DNA of 64,000 nt from positions 62,001 to 126,000 of the forward strand of contig NC_088960.1 in assembly GCF_010111755.1 (NCBI RefSeq). Reading direction: 5' to 3'. A program made the translations under genes and the position numbers. The notes under the pieces were generated by a model, which worked only from the letters and a program-made list of their open reading frames with translations, was not told where the DNA came from and did not search any database. This document shows, piece after piece, positions 52,434-62,669 of this stretch. The stretch is from Nakaseomyces glabratus (Eukaryota > Ascomycota > Saccharomycetes > Saccharomycetales > Saccharomycetaceae). Position 1 is the stretch's first letter. Every line of letters starts with the position of its first letter.

Positions 52434-52515
52434 CGACAACTGCAGGATTCGAACCTGCGCGGGCAGAGCCCAAAAGATTTCTAATCTTTCGCCTTAACCA
52501 CTCGGCCAAGTTGCC
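52434..52515 (-). tRNA. tRNA-Ser (AGA anticodon)
   Basis: An 82-nt type II tRNA on the minus strand: acceptor GGCAACT pairs with AGTTGTC, followed by discriminator G. It has a D-arm CGAGTGGTTAAGGCG, an anticodon loop TTAGAAA with AGA, a long variable arm (GGGCTCTGCCCGC) and a T-arm with GGTTCGAATCC. No intron. An A9 run on the plus strand immediately downstream gives the Pol III T-run terminator. It is nearly identical to S. cerevisiae tS(AGA). It lies at the join between the YLR-like and YJL-like blocks. Confidence 0.97.
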
Positions 52516-53110
52516 ATTGTAATTAGATGGAAGTGAAAGTTTCCAGTAGTAGTGTATAGGTAACTATATTCCTTCAATCAAAAATTTCGCTTATAAAGAC
52601 TGCATTACAGGCCGCAGTAATAACAACTACCACATATAACTCCTTATGATATATTTGCGCCAACTGCTGTGTTTATTTCGGTGCAGGAACCGACAGAGCC
52701 TTAAAGTTCACAATTTCAACTATCATCTGCTATTTGTGCTACAGGAGATCGCTCCTTCGAGCCTAAAGGAATTGGTGTAGTATAAAAGAACCGCTACTAC
52801 ATATCTTGCTTATGCTTCTTTTGGGTGAACAGTTGTGGCTACATAGTGCTGTTATCGAGGTTGTATAGCTGACTATTCATATACCACCTCATAAATTCGA
52901 TGTCATTTATGACGTCATTAAAGGGAGCCCATCTCAGAAGTATAAGAAGTTCAGGAACTACAAAGTCAAGTAGTTTCTGGGAGTAAAAACTGGCCTATTG
53001 AGCAAAACCCAGAGCATAAGAACGTTGGATTGGTAGCTCAGGAGTTAGTTACCACTTAATTCAGCGTATTTGGTTTGGAATAGAGGTTTTTTTCTTGAAG
53101 ATAAGAGGTC
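52516..53110. other. Intergenic region tRNA-Ser/SNX4
   Basis: A 595-bp spacer, upstream of both the tRNA and SNX4. It contains the CRE palindrome at 52910-52917. No protein gene or LTR was recognised next to the tRNA. Confidence 0.5.
52910..52917. promoter_or_regulatory. CRE-type bZIP site (TGACGTCA) upstream of SNX4
   Basis: A perfect 8-base palindrome about 195 bp upstream of the SNX4 ATG, preceded by a half-site TGTCAT. It matches the ATF/CREB site bound by Sko1 and Aca1-type bZIP factors in yeast. Confidence 0.5.
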
Positions 53111-54403
53111 ATGGATAGTGCGAGTGCAGATGCGAGCGTGACTGGCAGCGGCAATGCCAAGGGTAGTTCTGCAGAGCGTGTCAATGGTGGAGGAAAGTTT
53201 TATAAGTTAGAGATACTTGTGTCTGACCCGCAGAAGCGGGCTGGGGAGGCCGGGTTGGGGCCATATGTGAGTTATCAGATCTCAACGAGGACAGATAACC
53301 CCTCATACCATGGAAATCAGAAGGCTAGCTTTGACGATATTATAGTAGTTCATCGGAGGTATAACGACGTTGTGTTGTTACATGACATTTTGCAGAACGA
53401 CCATCCGACATGCATAATACCTCCCTTGCCGGACAAGAAGGTGCTGCAGTACATTGCTGGTGACAGGTTCGGACGTCGTTTCACCCAGCGGAGGTGTCAT
53501 AGTTTACAGAACTTCTTGAGGCGTGTGTCCCAGCATCCTATCCTATCGACCAGCAAGGTTTTGGAAATATTCTTGGTGGGTAATGAGTGGGATACGTACC
53601 GCAAGAACATCGCAGGTACCCTGCAGAACGCGCAAAAGGAGGATGTTACGGATGCTGTAATGAATGCCTTTAAAAAAGTGCACAATCAGAATGAGGAGTT
53701 TACCGAGATCAGAGACAGGAGTGATAAATTGGATAATAGTGTGAATAGAATAAACAAGGTGTTTCATAGAGTTGTGAAGAAAAACGAAGCAATCATAGAG
53801 GATTACTCGAAGCTTGGATTGACTCTGCAAGAACTACAGGAATTGGTGTCGTCCGATAACGATAAGCTTGCTGACAGCTTGAAAGTTTTTATCGAGGGAG
53901 TTACTCAGTTTTCTTACGGTTTGCAGGATCTGAATATGTTTATTGACTACGAGTACCTAATCGACTTGAAAGATTTGAGCCATTACATTGGGAGTATGAA
54001 GCAAACTATGAGATTAAAGGATCAGAAACAGATAGATTACGAAGAGCTAAGTGACTATCTCACGAAATCGATAAAGGAGAAAAATAACCTGATATCCGGG
54101 TATGGTGGCGGTAACTTTTTGACAAGCAAATTGGAAGAACTCGCAGGTTATAATCAGGAGGCCAGCCGAAGAGATAAGATTAACAAGTTGGAATCTACTA
54201 TCTCATCGTTGACCACAGAACTAGAAACTGCTAAGAAAGTTGCGGACACATTTGAGCAAGAAACTCTTAAAGAAGTTAAAAAGTTCGAAGAGATCAAAAA
54301 TGATGAGCTGAAGATATCTTTGAATAATCTTGCAGATGAAAATATAAAATTTTATGAGAGGATGTTAGAGACCTGGGAGAAGGTTGATCAGAGTCTAAGG
54401 TAG
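53111..54403 (+). CDS. SNX4: Sorting nexin Snx4/Atg24
   Basis: A 430-residue PX-BAR protein that binds PI3P and recycles the SNARE Snc1 from endosomes; it also serves selective autophagy with Snx41/Snx42. The PX domain spans about residues 28-158, with the lipid-binding RRYNDV and PPLPDKK motifs and the RRCHSLQNFLRRV helix. The C-terminal BAR region (about 190-425) is helical with heptads. The N-terminal 25 residues are S/A/G-rich. S. cerevisiae Snx4 is 423 residues. It is convergent with TAD2 across 129 bp. Position matches YJL036W. Confidence 0.95.
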   Translation: MDSASADASVTGSGNAKGSSAERVNGGGKFYKLEILVSDPQKRAGEAGLGPYVSYQISTRTDNPSYHGNQKASFDDIIVVHRRYNDVVLLHDILQNDHPTCIIPPLPDKKVLQYIAGDRFGRRFTQRRCHSLQNFLRRVSQHPILSTSKVLEIFLVGNEWDTYRKNIAGTLQNAQKEDVTDAVMNAFKKVHNQNEEFTEIRDRSDKLDNSVNRINKVFHRVVKKNEAIIEDYSKLGLTLQELQELVSSDNDKLADSLKVFIEGVTQFSYGLQDLNMFIDYEYLIDLKDLSHYIGSMKQTMRLKDQKQIDYEELSDYLTKSIKEKNNLISGYGGGNFLTSKLEELAGYNQEASRRDKINKLESTISSLTTELETAKKVADTFEQETLKEVKKFEEIKNDELKISLNNLADENIKFYERMLETWEKVDQSLR

Positions 54404-54532
54404 CGCTTTGCTATGCAATGAAATTACAGTATATGTGCATGATAATCTATTTAATAGTTTATAGTTACAATCGTTATGACTACACGTCAAAAGTATAAAA
54501 AGTAAGGAAACATCTCCATACAGGAATTTAGT

Positions 54533-55312
54533 TCAGGTAGAATGTTTGTGTTTCTTATTTTGCAGGAAAAGTTCGAAATTTTGGGACTCTTGCTGAAGTT
54601 CATTGATAATACTGTCGTGACTATTATCAATCATATCCCAGTTAATCGTTTCGCCTGCCAGGTCTTCATTATTATCATATTTAGATATTAGTGGCTCTCC
54701 AAATATAGTGGTGAAGTCATCTCTCGTTAGGTAGTTGCACCATTGCATAGGTGGGAATGTGTTCTTGTCGAGGTTCCTCTCCGCTTTAGTACGCGGTTTG
54801 GGGGCACGATCATTTTCCCTAACGTAGAAGTATCTCAGTAACATGATGGCTTCACGACGCCGTATACCTGGTACCAATATTGTTCTATCGTACTCGGTTG
54901 AGCCAGCAACCGTTGTGCTCTTGTCACTGTGTATTGATAGAACTGTCCCGTTACCCCCAAACCTATCATTCCCACAACCGAATACAATTTTATGAATCCC
55001 CATCTGTTTCAACGCAGAAGCACACATAATGCAAGGCTCGACTGTAACGTAGCACACAATCTCTTTGAACAACTGCTTCAATTGCACCGAGGCATACCCT
55101 TGAGCCTGTACAGCGTCTCTGAGCATCCGCATGGCCACAAACTCAGCATGTGCAGTACCACTTAGCGAGTCATTAGTGTCATTCAGACCATAGGCAACCA
55201 CACTATCGCTCTTCTCATGCACAAAAACACATGCCACAGGCGTCTCCCCATGGTCAAGAGCATACCTCGCCAGCTTCAACGCACTATCGATGTGCTTCAA
55301 GTACTTGTCCAT
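54533..55312 (-). CDS. TAD2: tRNA adenosine deaminase subunit Tad2
   Basis: A 259-residue catalytic subunit of the Tad2-Tad3 heterodimer that converts A34 to inosine in tRNA anticodons such as the AGA of the tRNA-Ser in this window. The cytidine-deaminase motifs are complete: H55-A56-E57 in GTAHAEF and PCIMC (P93, C94, C97), followed by KIVFGCGNDRFGGNGTVL. ATG 55312 (MDKYLKHIDSALKLARYAL) is chosen; the frame continues 10 codons upstream only to a GTG. S. cerevisiae Tad2 is 250 residues. It is divergent from HCA4, whereas in S. cerevisiae KAR2 (YJL034W) lies between them; KAR2 is absent here. Confidence 0.95.
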   Translation of the reverse strand: MDKYLKHIDSALKLARYALDHGETPVACVFVHEKSDSVVAYGLNDTNDSLSGTAHAEFVAMRMLRDAVQAQGYASVQLKQLFKEIVCYVTVEPCIMCASALKQMGIHKIVFGCGNDRFGGNGTVLSIHSDKSTTVAGSTEYDRTILVPGIRRREAIMLLRYFYVRENDRAPKPRTKAERNLDKNTFPPMQWCNYLTRDDFTTIFGEPLISKYDNNEDLAGETINWDMIDNSHDSIINELQQESQNFELFLQNKKHKHST

Positions 55313-55453
55313 CCTCAATTTTAACTCAATTTTACCCCCCACAAAAGGTGCAGGTATATCAATGGGTGATTCCCTGTGTCATTAACATAGCAAATCAAAG
55401 GAAATAATGGGATTGATAACCTCGAGTGGCCAATATACATTCCAATGAGTTAT

Positions 55454-55598
55454 GCGATGAGCTATGCGATGAGCCAAATTTGGACTTTGGCAGTGGAAAG
55501 ACCTGTGCTCTGCGACGTTTTCTGTGTCGTATGCTGTGTGTGAAAAATTTCAGCTTCAAGAAGATACGATGAGCTTAGCTCATCGCAAAAAAATTTTC
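55454..55598. promoter_or_regulatory. PAC/RRPE array in TAD2/HCA4 promoter
   Basis: Four PAC elements: GCGATGAG at 55454-55461 and 55466-55473, and an inverted pair CGATGAGCT/AGCTCATCG at 55567-55585 with a one-base spacer. RRPE-type sequences are at 55541-55550 (TGAAAAATTT) and 55587-55598 (A8/T4 run). The 3' pair lies about 170 bp upstream of HCA4, consistent with strong ribosome-biogenesis control of that gene. Confidence 0.8.
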
Positions 55599-55755
55599 AG
55601 GCATTTAGTGGTATAATAGTGCTATCTATTTGATCAAGTATTGTGACTATAAGATTTCTCTGAGTTTAGTTATAGTGGTTAGTTAGATAGTGTAAGACTT
55701 GAGGTTGTTTCACGTTTTTTGGCGGTAGATTTCTGGTTAGTGTAGCAGTGTTAAG

Positions 55756-58053
55756 ATGGCTAAGAAGCACAGGTATACCACGGTTCAGCGTAAGCAAGAG
55801 CGTCAGAAGGAGGAGGAGTATATCAAGGAGTTGGAGCAGCGTATTCAGGATTATGATGTGAAGAACAACAAGGCAGTGTTTTTCAAGGACCTGCCGATCA
55901 GTAAATCTACATTGAAAGGTCTAAATGAGGCCTCTTTTATAAAAATGACGGATATTCAGCGGGACTCCATCGTTACCTCATTGCAAGGCCACGATGTGTT
56001 TGGTACTGCCAAGACTGGGTCTGGTAAGACTTTGGCATTTCTGGTACCAGTGCTGGAGAAACTATACCGTGAGCGCTGGACTGAGTTCGACGGGTTGGGG
56101 GCTTTGATTATCTCGCCTACTAGGGAGTTGGCTATGCAAATCTACGAGGTCCTTGTGAAGATCGGTTCACACACACAATTCTCAGCAGGTCTAGTCATTG
56201 GTGGTAAGGACGTGAACTTCGAATTGGAGAGGATCGCCAAGATCAACATCTTGATTGGTACTCCCGGTAGAATTCTTCAACATATGGACCAAGCGGTTGG
56301 GTTAAATACTTCGAATTTGCAAATGTTGGTGTTAGACGAAGCTGATAGGTGTTTGGATATGGGTTTCCAAAAGACCTTGGATGCCATTGTGGGTAACTTA
56401 CCACCTGACAGACAGACTCTGTTGTTTTCTGCAACGCAATCACAAAGCATATCTGATCTGGCAAGATTGTCTTTGACCGATTATAAGAAGATTGGTACAA
56501 TTGATTCATCTGAAGATGGACCAGCGACTCCAAAAACACTGCAGCAGTCTTATATCATAGCAGACCTGGCCGATAAACTGGATGTCCTGTACAGTTTTAT
56601 CAAATCTCATTTGAAGACTAAGATGATTGTGTTCTTCTCCAGTTCAAAGCAAGTACATTTCGTTTACGAGACATTTAGAAAGATGCAACCTGGTATTTCT
56701 TTGTTGCACTTGCATGGTAGGCAGAAGCAAAGAGCTCGTACTGAAACTCTAGACAAATTCTTCAGAGCTCAGCAAGTATGTTTGTTTGCTACTGATGTCG
56801 TCGCTAGAGGTATCGACTTTCCAGCTGTTGATTGGGTTATCCAAGTGGATTGTCCGGAAGACGTAGACACATATATCCATAGGGTAGGTAGAGCCGCCAG
56901 GTATGGTAAGAAAGGTAGGTCGCTTATCATTCTCACTCCACAAGAAGAGGCTTTTTTGACAAGAATGGCAGCTAAGAAGATTGAACCTGGTAAGCTAACT
57001 ATAAAACAGTCTAAGAAAAAATCTATCAAACCACAATTGCAATCCTTACTGTTCAAGGACCCAGAACTAAAATATCTTGGTCAGAAGGCTTTTATTTCTT
57101 ATGTGAAATCTATCTATATTCAAAAGGATAAGGAAGTTTTTAAATTTGATGAGCTTCCAACAGAAGAGTTTGCAAACTCGTTGGGTCTACCTGGTGCACC
57201 ACGCATCAAGATAAAGGGTATGAAGGCAATCGAACAAGCTAAGAAGCTGAAAAACACATCTAGAAGTCTATTGTCATTATCAAAAGCCAATGATGATGGT
57301 GAAATCAATGATAAGAAGGATAAACAGGTTAGAACTAAATATGACAAGATGTTTGAACGTAAAAATCAAACTATTTTGAGTGAGCATTATTTGAACATAA
57401 CGAAATCTCAAGCACAAGAAGATGAGGATGAAGACTTCATTACTGTTAAGAGAAAAGACCATGAATTGAAGGAAGAAGATTTGCCACAACTAACTGTACC
57501 AACATCGAGGAGAGCACAAAAGAAGGCTCTGTCTAAAAAGGCATCCTTATCTACTAAGGGTAATGCCACTAAAATGGTGTTTGATGATGAAGGACAAGCG
57601 CATCCAGTCTATGAGCTTGAAGGTGAAGAAGAGTTCCATAAAAAAGGTGATGCTGAGGAACAAAAGAAAGAATTCTTGAGCAAAGAAGCTGAAATCATGG
57701 CTGATAGAGATGTTAGCGATAAGATAATACAGAAAGAGAAGAAACAGGAAAAAAAGAGAAAGAGATTAGAGGCAATGAGGAGAGAAATGGAAGCTGCCTA
57801 TGCTGACGAATACAGCGATGAGGATGAAGAAGGCGGTAATGTTGCATATTTGGGTACAGGTAATTTAAGTGATGACATGGAGGAATACTCTTCTGATGAA
57901 GAAAGTCGTAAAACTAAGAAGAGTAAGACTGTTGACTACAGATTTGACAAGAAGAACAAAACTATTTCTGAAGATACTGATATTATGGAGATTCAAGAAC
58001 CAGAAACCATTGAAGACTTGGAATCCCTTACCGCAAGACTTATCGAAGGTTAA
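55756..58053 (+). CDS. HCA4: DEAD-box RNA helicase Hca4/Dbp4
   Basis: A 765-residue nucleolar helicase for early 18S rRNA processing; it releases U14 snoRNA from pre-rRNA. The Q-motif region is at about residues 41-70, motif I AKTGSGKT at 85-92, DEAD at 194-197, SAT at 225-227, and motif [13 protein letters not shown] in the second RecA domain. The C-terminal 300 residues are charged (K/E/D-rich, with a coiled [18 protein letters not shown] segment and acidic [11 protein letters not shown]), as in the Dbp4/DDX10 family. S. cerevisiae Hca4 is 770 residues. It is convergent with BET4 across 184 bp. Confidence 0.96.
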   Translation: MAKKHRYTTVQRKQERQKEEEYIKELEQRIQDYDVKNNKAVFFKDLPISKSTLKGLNEASFIKMTDIQRDSIVTSLQGHDVFGTAKTGSGKTLAFLVPVLEKLYRERWTEFDGLGALIISPTRELAMQIYEVLVKIGSHTQFSAGLVIGGKDVNFELERIAKINILIGTPGRILQHMDQAVGLNTSNLQMLVLDEADRCLDMGFQKTLDAIVGNLPPDRQTLLFSATQSQSISDLARLSLTDYKKIGTIDSSEDGPATPKTLQQSYIIADLADKLDVLYSFIKSHLKTKMIVFFSSSKQVHFVYETFRKMQPGISLLHLHGRQKQRARTETLDKFFRAQQVCLFATDVVARGIDFPAVDWVIQVDCPEDVDTYIHRVGRAARYGKKGRSLIILTPQEEAFLTRMAAKKIEPGKLTIKQSKKKSIKPQLQSLLFKDPELKYLGQKAFISYVKSIYIQKDKEVFKFDELPTEEFANSLGLPGAPRIKIKGMKAIEQAKKLKNTSRSLLSLSKANDDGEINDKKDKQVRTKYDKMFERKNQTILSEHYLNITKSQAQEDEDEDFITVKRKDHELKEEDLPQLTVPTSRRAQKKALSKKASLSTKGNATKMVFDDEGQAHPVYELEGEEEFHKKGDAEEQKKEFLSKEAEIMADRDVSDKIIQKEKKQEKKRKRLEAMRREMEAAYADEYSDEDEEGGNVAYLGTGNLSDDMEEYSSDEESRKTKKSKTVDYRFDKKNKTISEDTDIMEIQEPETIEDLESLTARLIEG

Positions 58054-58237
58054 TAGGTCCAATCTTTTCCAAATTATTTCAATTCTACATTGGTTTATTA
58101 CGTACCAATTATTTTGCATATGTGAAGAGATACATTTATAGAAGTCATATCTTTTCCTTAAATAACAAAAGGCATGTTTTTTTTTTCGATTCATTATACT
58201 TAGTAAATATAATTTTGAATTTATAATTTTTATTGTA

Positions 58238-59378
58238 TTAGCATTCTAATTTCAATAAATGCTTGTATCTGTTCTTCCTCAACGGATCAACCGTTAATAG
58301 CTTTTCTAAGTAAATTTTAGTATGATCTTCTATATCAATACCTTCTGACTTTTGAATCTGTTGTATAACCAGCAGTAATTTCAAGCACCACGTATTTTCT
58401 TTGCCAGAAAACTCTAGCTCGTCTTCATTAATCATTGTTATATTTTCCCAAAATGTTTTTAACATCTCTAGGTACCTCTCCTTTGTCAATACTTTCAGAA
58501 CTAAGTCACTCCTAATGAACCATTTGATATAGAACCATACAGCTTGATCTTCAGCATCTGTAAACATTGCATTGGTAACAAAATCAATCTCTTTCTCAAT
58601 AAATAATGTTTTGTCCTCAATCTCATTCTTCTCTAGCATTTTTTGTATAAGTTGGACTCTTTGGTGCCAGGCACTGAAATTTGATATATTGCTTTTGATC
58701 ATTGTGGTAGCGTATTCCAGTTCTTCCTTGTTCATATCATTGCCTGTCATCTTTTGCATGTGGGAAACCACTATTCTTCTATAATGCCAACCATGGTAAT
58801 TTCTAGCGTCAGCGTCAAGCAATTTGTTCACAATTACAAGTTCTCGACCCCATATCTTCACACTGGCACCAGGATAGTTTTGTAAAGTCCATAGTCTATG
58901 ATTCCAAATCCAATATACCTTGGGGAATCGTTTCAATTGGGCCATTACAAACATCAGTTCATCTTCCCAGAATTTTGGCTCGAGCTTCTCGCCTAGATCC
59001 ACTATAATGTCACGCCTATAGTTCCAAACAGCATTGAATTCGGGATTGAGTTCCAATAAGTTAGTGGTGAGTTTCAAGGACTCAATAGTGAACTCCCTTT
59101 TATCCTTCAGCCCCAGGACAGTGTCGGTCAACTGTCTATATTTCTCAATTTTGAGCTGATCTTGAACTCTCTTCTGCTTTAGAAGCTCCTGGGTCCATTG
59201 ACGTCTTCTAACACCGTGCTACTTTGACACATATGCCCACTACCTTAGTACACCCTCGATTTTTCTTGTGTGCAGACCCTGGTTACTTTGGTACTGGTGC
59301 GTTTTGGTTATATTTGTTAGTAAAACTTGCTTAAGGGAGCGAAAGACACAAGTTACCATCTGGACAAAAACATACCAT
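58238..59378 (-). CDS. BET4: Geranylgeranyltransferase II alpha subunit Bet4, spliced
   Basis: The protein is about 328 residues, encoded by exon 1 (59376-59378, only the ATG) and exon 2 (59218-58238). The joined N-terminus reads MHGVRRRQWTQELLKQKRVQ, closely matching S. cerevisiae Bet4 (MHGIKRKQW...). Bet4 with Bet2 attaches geranylgeranyl groups to Rab GTPases such as Ypt1 and Sec4. Prenyltransferase alpha repeats are visible as NAVWNYRRDII, YWIWNHRLWTL, YHGWHYRRIVV and FSAWHQRVQLI. The open frame alone appears to start at a TTG (59131) inside exon 2, so the intron is needed to give the full N-terminus. It is divergent from MAD2 across 174 bp. Confidence 0.92.
59219..59375 (-). other. BET4 intron (157 nt)
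   Basis: Donor GTATGT (59375-59370) directly after the ATG, exact branch site TACTAAC (59322-59316) and acceptor TAG (59221-59219). A second near-match TACTAAG (59250-59244) lies only about 25 nt before the acceptor. Nearer AGs, such as the CAG at 59296-59294, would bring an in-frame stop. Retaining the intron also gives an early stop. Confidence 0.85.
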
Positions 59379-59470
59379 GCTGATTCGACCAATTGAGCTT
59401 TTTTATTGTTGTCCATCCGTTGCAAATTCCACTTCAATCACTAGTTTCTTTCAATTTCACCTATTTAAAG

Positions 59471-59489
59471 CTCATCGCAAGAATTTTTC
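59471..59489. promoter_or_regulatory. PAC site in BET4/MAD2 promoter
   Basis: CTCATCGC (59471-59478) is followed by AAGAATTTTTC, a weak RRPE. It lies 75 bp upstream of the MAD2 ATG and 93 bp upstream of the BET4 ATG. Neither gene is a classic ribosome-biogenesis gene. Confidence 0.55.
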
Positions 59490-59552
59490 AGTTCCTGATC
59501 CAATTCAAAATGCTACTCAGAGCCAGCAATTCCATCCACAAGAGGTCCAATA

Positions 59553-60140
59553 ATGGATAGAAACCTATCGCTGAAGGGCTCTACGAGGAGTATAACCGAG
59601 TTCTTTGAGTACTGTATCAATTCTATACTTTTCCAGCGCGGAGTATACCCTCCAGAGGACTTTAGCACTGTGCGGAAGTATGAATTGAGTCTTCTACGGA
59701 CTCATGACGATGAGTTGAAGGATTACTTGCGGAAGATCCTGTCACAAGTACACAGGTGGCTGTTGGGTGGTAAATGCAACAAGCTTGTGCTGTGTATAGT
59801 GGACAAAGACGATGGCGAAGTGGTGGAGCGATGGCAGTTCGATGTTACACACTTCAGCAAGGAACAAGAGACCGCTGCGGAAGTCACAGATGAGGAGACA
59901 CGCAACCAGATGAGGACACTGATTAAGCAGATCACCGCTAGTGTTACTTTCTTGCCCGAACTAGTGAAGGAAGGCGGGTACACTTTCACTGTTCTGGCAT
60001 ACACGGATGCCGATGCCAAGGTACCGCTAGAATGGGGGGATTCTGATAGCAAGGAGGTCAAAGATGGTGAGATAGTGCAGTTCAGAAGCTTTGAGACCAA
60101 TGATCATAGAGTTGGTGCCCAGGTTAGCTACAAGATATAG
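59553..60140 (+). CDS. MAD2: Spindle checkpoint protein Mad2
   Basis: A 195-residue HORMA-domain protein that binds Mad1 and Cdc20 to inhibit the anaphase-promoting complex until kinetochores attach. Nearly the whole length is HORMA: SLKGSTRSITEFFEYCINSI at the start, the LRKILSQVHRWLLGGKC core, and the safety-belt C-terminus YTFTVLAYTDADAKVPLEWGDSD through HRVGAQVSYKI. The length matches S. cerevisiae (196). It is convergent with VPS53 across only 93 bp. Confidence 0.97.
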   Translation: MDRNLSLKGSTRSITEFFEYCINSILFQRGVYPPEDFSTVRKYELSLLRTHDDELKDYLRKILSQVHRWLLGGKCNKLVLCIVDKDDGEVVERWQFDVTHFSKEQETAAEVTDEETRNQMRTLIKQITASVTFLPELVKEGGYTFTVLAYTDADAKVPLEWGDSDSKEVKDGEIVQFRSFETNDHRVGAQVSYKI

Positions 60141-60233
60141 CGCAGTAGGTTCTTTTAGTCCTGGATACGTTTGAATGCTATAAATGATTTAGCTACGGAA
60201 GATCAATAGTACATAGTATAGTAAGTAATATAT

Positions 60234-62669
60234 CTATCTTTCGAACAATTTGGAGTTAGATACAAGTTCTCTTATACCTCTTCTGGGTTCCTGTGGCTGT
60301 GGGGTTACAGGACGTTGTATCGTTCTGGCAGGTGGATGGATTCTAAGCTCGTTTCTCACCAGTTTAGACCATTCGGGGTCCTGGATACGGCAGATGTTAG
60401 CCTGGAAATGCATCATAGGGCGTGAATCCCACTCCATGATGAGCATACTGTGATCGATTGGTTTACCTTCTTCTTTCCTCTCGTCGAGCTTAGTCTTGTA
60501 GGCAGCCCGCAGTGCTCTCCATTGTTCCAAATCCCAGGGCACTGCTTTCAGAGATAGAATGAACGCCCAAACAACACTGTTGTCATTTCCACCTGTAATC
60601 TCGTTATATGTTTCGGCATATGTTTCAGGAGAATCTACAGGTGCAATAAGTAGCTTTACAAGCTTCATTAACTTGTCCATATCAGATTCAATTCTCTTCT
60701 TAGTCCTCTTCATGCTACTGTTGTTAGTAGACTCACCATCTCCAGACATATTCTCTGGAATGGAGTTCAGAATATTTGATAATAAATCCAAGTCTAACAT
60801 AAGTTGCTCCCCGATATTTACAACGGCTCTAGGATTTAAACGAGGTTTAGTTGTGGCCGAAGCGTAAGGTGGAGTAGGTTGCAACAATTTCAGTATGCAG
60901 CCCAGGAATTCAGAGAATACCAAATTGATAACCTTATCCAGGAAATTCCACTTGTATATATCTCTGTTAAAAGTTTTCAGTATATATTCCAAGATTGTAA
61001 CGTTCCCTTCTGTGTTTGGTTGGCTTCTTGTAACTTTGAGTAATGTCTTCAACGTTTGCATGTATCTACTGTAATCCTCTACCATGACATTGCTCCAGTC
61101 GACATTCTTAAACTCTCTCCATACAAATGAGATCTCGACAGTAATCAAACGGTTCAATAGGAAGTTTATCCCTTTAGCGGCCAAATCATCGTATTTACTT
61201 TTCGTTTGCATGAATATTCCATTAATCTGCTCAGATGCAGATGTGAATTCGAGTAATCTTTCTTCTAGCTGCTCAATTGTAGTAGAGCAGTATCCTGCAG
61301 TATTAATAACTAGAACTGTATATTTGGCACATTCTCTTTTGTCTTCAACTTCAACGTTATCTGGTAATATCAATGGCTCTAGGATTTTATTGGCGTACAA
61401 ACCCAACCATTTTGTAAAAAATGTAGCTAATGCTGTTAAAACCGCAGTGTTCTCACTTTCTTGCACCAACTCTAACGACTGTGTGAGGATAGCTCTATAA
61501 TTCCGGAATAAGTCTGCACTAGATGGTACAATGAAAGAGTCTGTAGAGTTTTCAGGAAACTTGGGATCACTCATATATGACAGCAGTTTCTTATCCATTA
61601 ATTTATCCTGATGAGAGACCCAAACTGATAGGTATGGTTGGAAGCAAGTACTCAGTTTTGGTTTATCGTTCAGCTTTTTGGAAAACCTCACATTGATATA
61701 ATTCTCAAATTCTAAAGTCTCCTGAAGTGCATTCATGAATAAGTCAATAGTAGGTGATTTGTCCTGAAATTCACGCTTTAACAAAATGTTTAGATCTTTC
61801 CTTGTCGTTTCCATGAATGTCTCGGTCAAGTGCATTGGTAAATCCCAGGACGGCAGGAAGAATTGTTCCAGGTTTGAGTGAAAGTTATTTAGCACCCTCT
61901 TGAAGTATATATATCTTCTTGCAAGATTCTCGAGGGAACCAGCCTCGTCATCGACTTGGAAGATTTCATTCATCTCGTACAGAAGTTTGGATATGAACCA
62001 GTCAATCAGTGTGGATTTTGCGCTCTGGTCTGAATCCAAAAGCTCGCAAGCGCCGTCTCTCAGTTCGTTATGCTGTTGTGTATCCTCCTGCGGCGGTATC
62101 TCCTGCTGAGAGAGCAATTGCTGGAACTTCTGCTTTATTCTATCGAACACTTCCGATTTAAGTCTGTTCACGGAGGTCAGTAGCTTGTTGATCTCCTGGA
62201 CTGACTTGTAAGGAGCAAAAGTGGTGCCCGCCAGCGAGTACATTATCCTATAGGGCGATACCATATCGCGGAAGGAGCCTGAGTCCAGGAGTTGTTTGCA
62301 TTGTATGTAGCAGTCTGTGAGAATCTTCAAGTTCTGGAAGAAAGACATGGTCTGTGACAGGTTCTGTTTTGCGTTGTCCAGTCTGGATATACCCTGTGTG
62401 ACATCCATGATACTCTGCTGGGTGCGCATGGAAGTCTCCTTCGTGACTTCATACTCCTCGATAAGCGTCTGCAACAGAGCCAGCGCATCCGACTCTGTAG
62501 CAGCCTCCCCGCTGTCCTCCAGTTCCAATTGCTTAATCTCCTTACTCAACTCCAGCTTGTATGACCTCGTCACCGAGATCAGCTCGTCGAGGGACTCGAG
62601 AGAGTCCCTCGACATGAGCATCCCAGTAATATCCTCGGTGGGATCATAGTCCAGCGAGTCTCCCAGCAT
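60234..62669 (-). CDS. VPS53: GARP complex subunit Vps53
   Basis: An 811-residue tethering-complex subunit that acts with Vps51, Vps52 and Vps54 in endosome-to-Golgi retrograde transport. The N-terminal third contains the coiled-coil Vps53 domain (SLDYDPTEDITGMLMSRDSLESLDELI...LSQTMSFFQNLKIL). The rest is the helical-bundle CATCHR fold typical of the family, and the protein ends in a short basic/proline segment. ATG 62669 gives MLGDSLDYDPTED; the frame reaches one codon further only to a TTG. S. cerevisiae Vps53 is 822 residues. Position matches YJL029C next to MAD2. Confidence 0.95.
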   Translation of the reverse strand: MLGDSLDYDPTEDITGMLMSRDSLESLDELISVTRSYKLELSKEIKQLELEDSGEAATESDALALLQTLIEEYEVTKETSMRTQQSIMDVTQGISRLDNAKQNLSQTMSFFQNLKILTDCYIQCKQLLDSGSFRDMVSPYRIMYSLAGTTFAPYKSVQEINKLLTSVNRLKSEVFDRIKQKFQQLLSQQEIPPQEDTQQHNELRDGACELLDSDQSAKSTLIDWFISKLLYEMNEIFQVDDEAGSLENLARRYIYFKRVLNNFHSNLEQFFLPSWDLPMHLTETFMETTRKDLNILLKREFQDKSPTIDLFMNALQETLEFENYINVRFSKKLNDKPKLSTCFQPYLSVWVSHQDKLMDKKLLSYMSDPKFPENSTDSFIVPSSADLFRNYRAILTQSLELVQESENTAVLTALATFFTKWLGLYANKILEPLILPDNVEVEDKRECAKYTVLVINTAGYCSTTIEQLEERLLEFTSASEQINGIFMQTKSKYDDLAAKGINFLLNRLITVEISFVWREFKNVDWSNVMVEDYSRYMQTLKTLLKVTRSQPNTEGNVTILEYILKTFNRDIYKWNFLDKVINLVFSEFLGCILKLLQPTPPYASATTKPRLNPRAVVNIGEQLMLDLDLLSNILNSIPENMSGDGESTNNSSMKRTKKRIESDMDKLMKLVKLLIAPVDSPETYAETYNEITGGNDNSVVWAFILSLKAVPWDLEQWRALRAAYKTKLDERKEEGKPIDHSMLIMEWDSRPMMHFQANICRIQDPEWSKLVRNELRIHPPARTIQRPVTPQPQEPRRGIRELVSNSKLFER

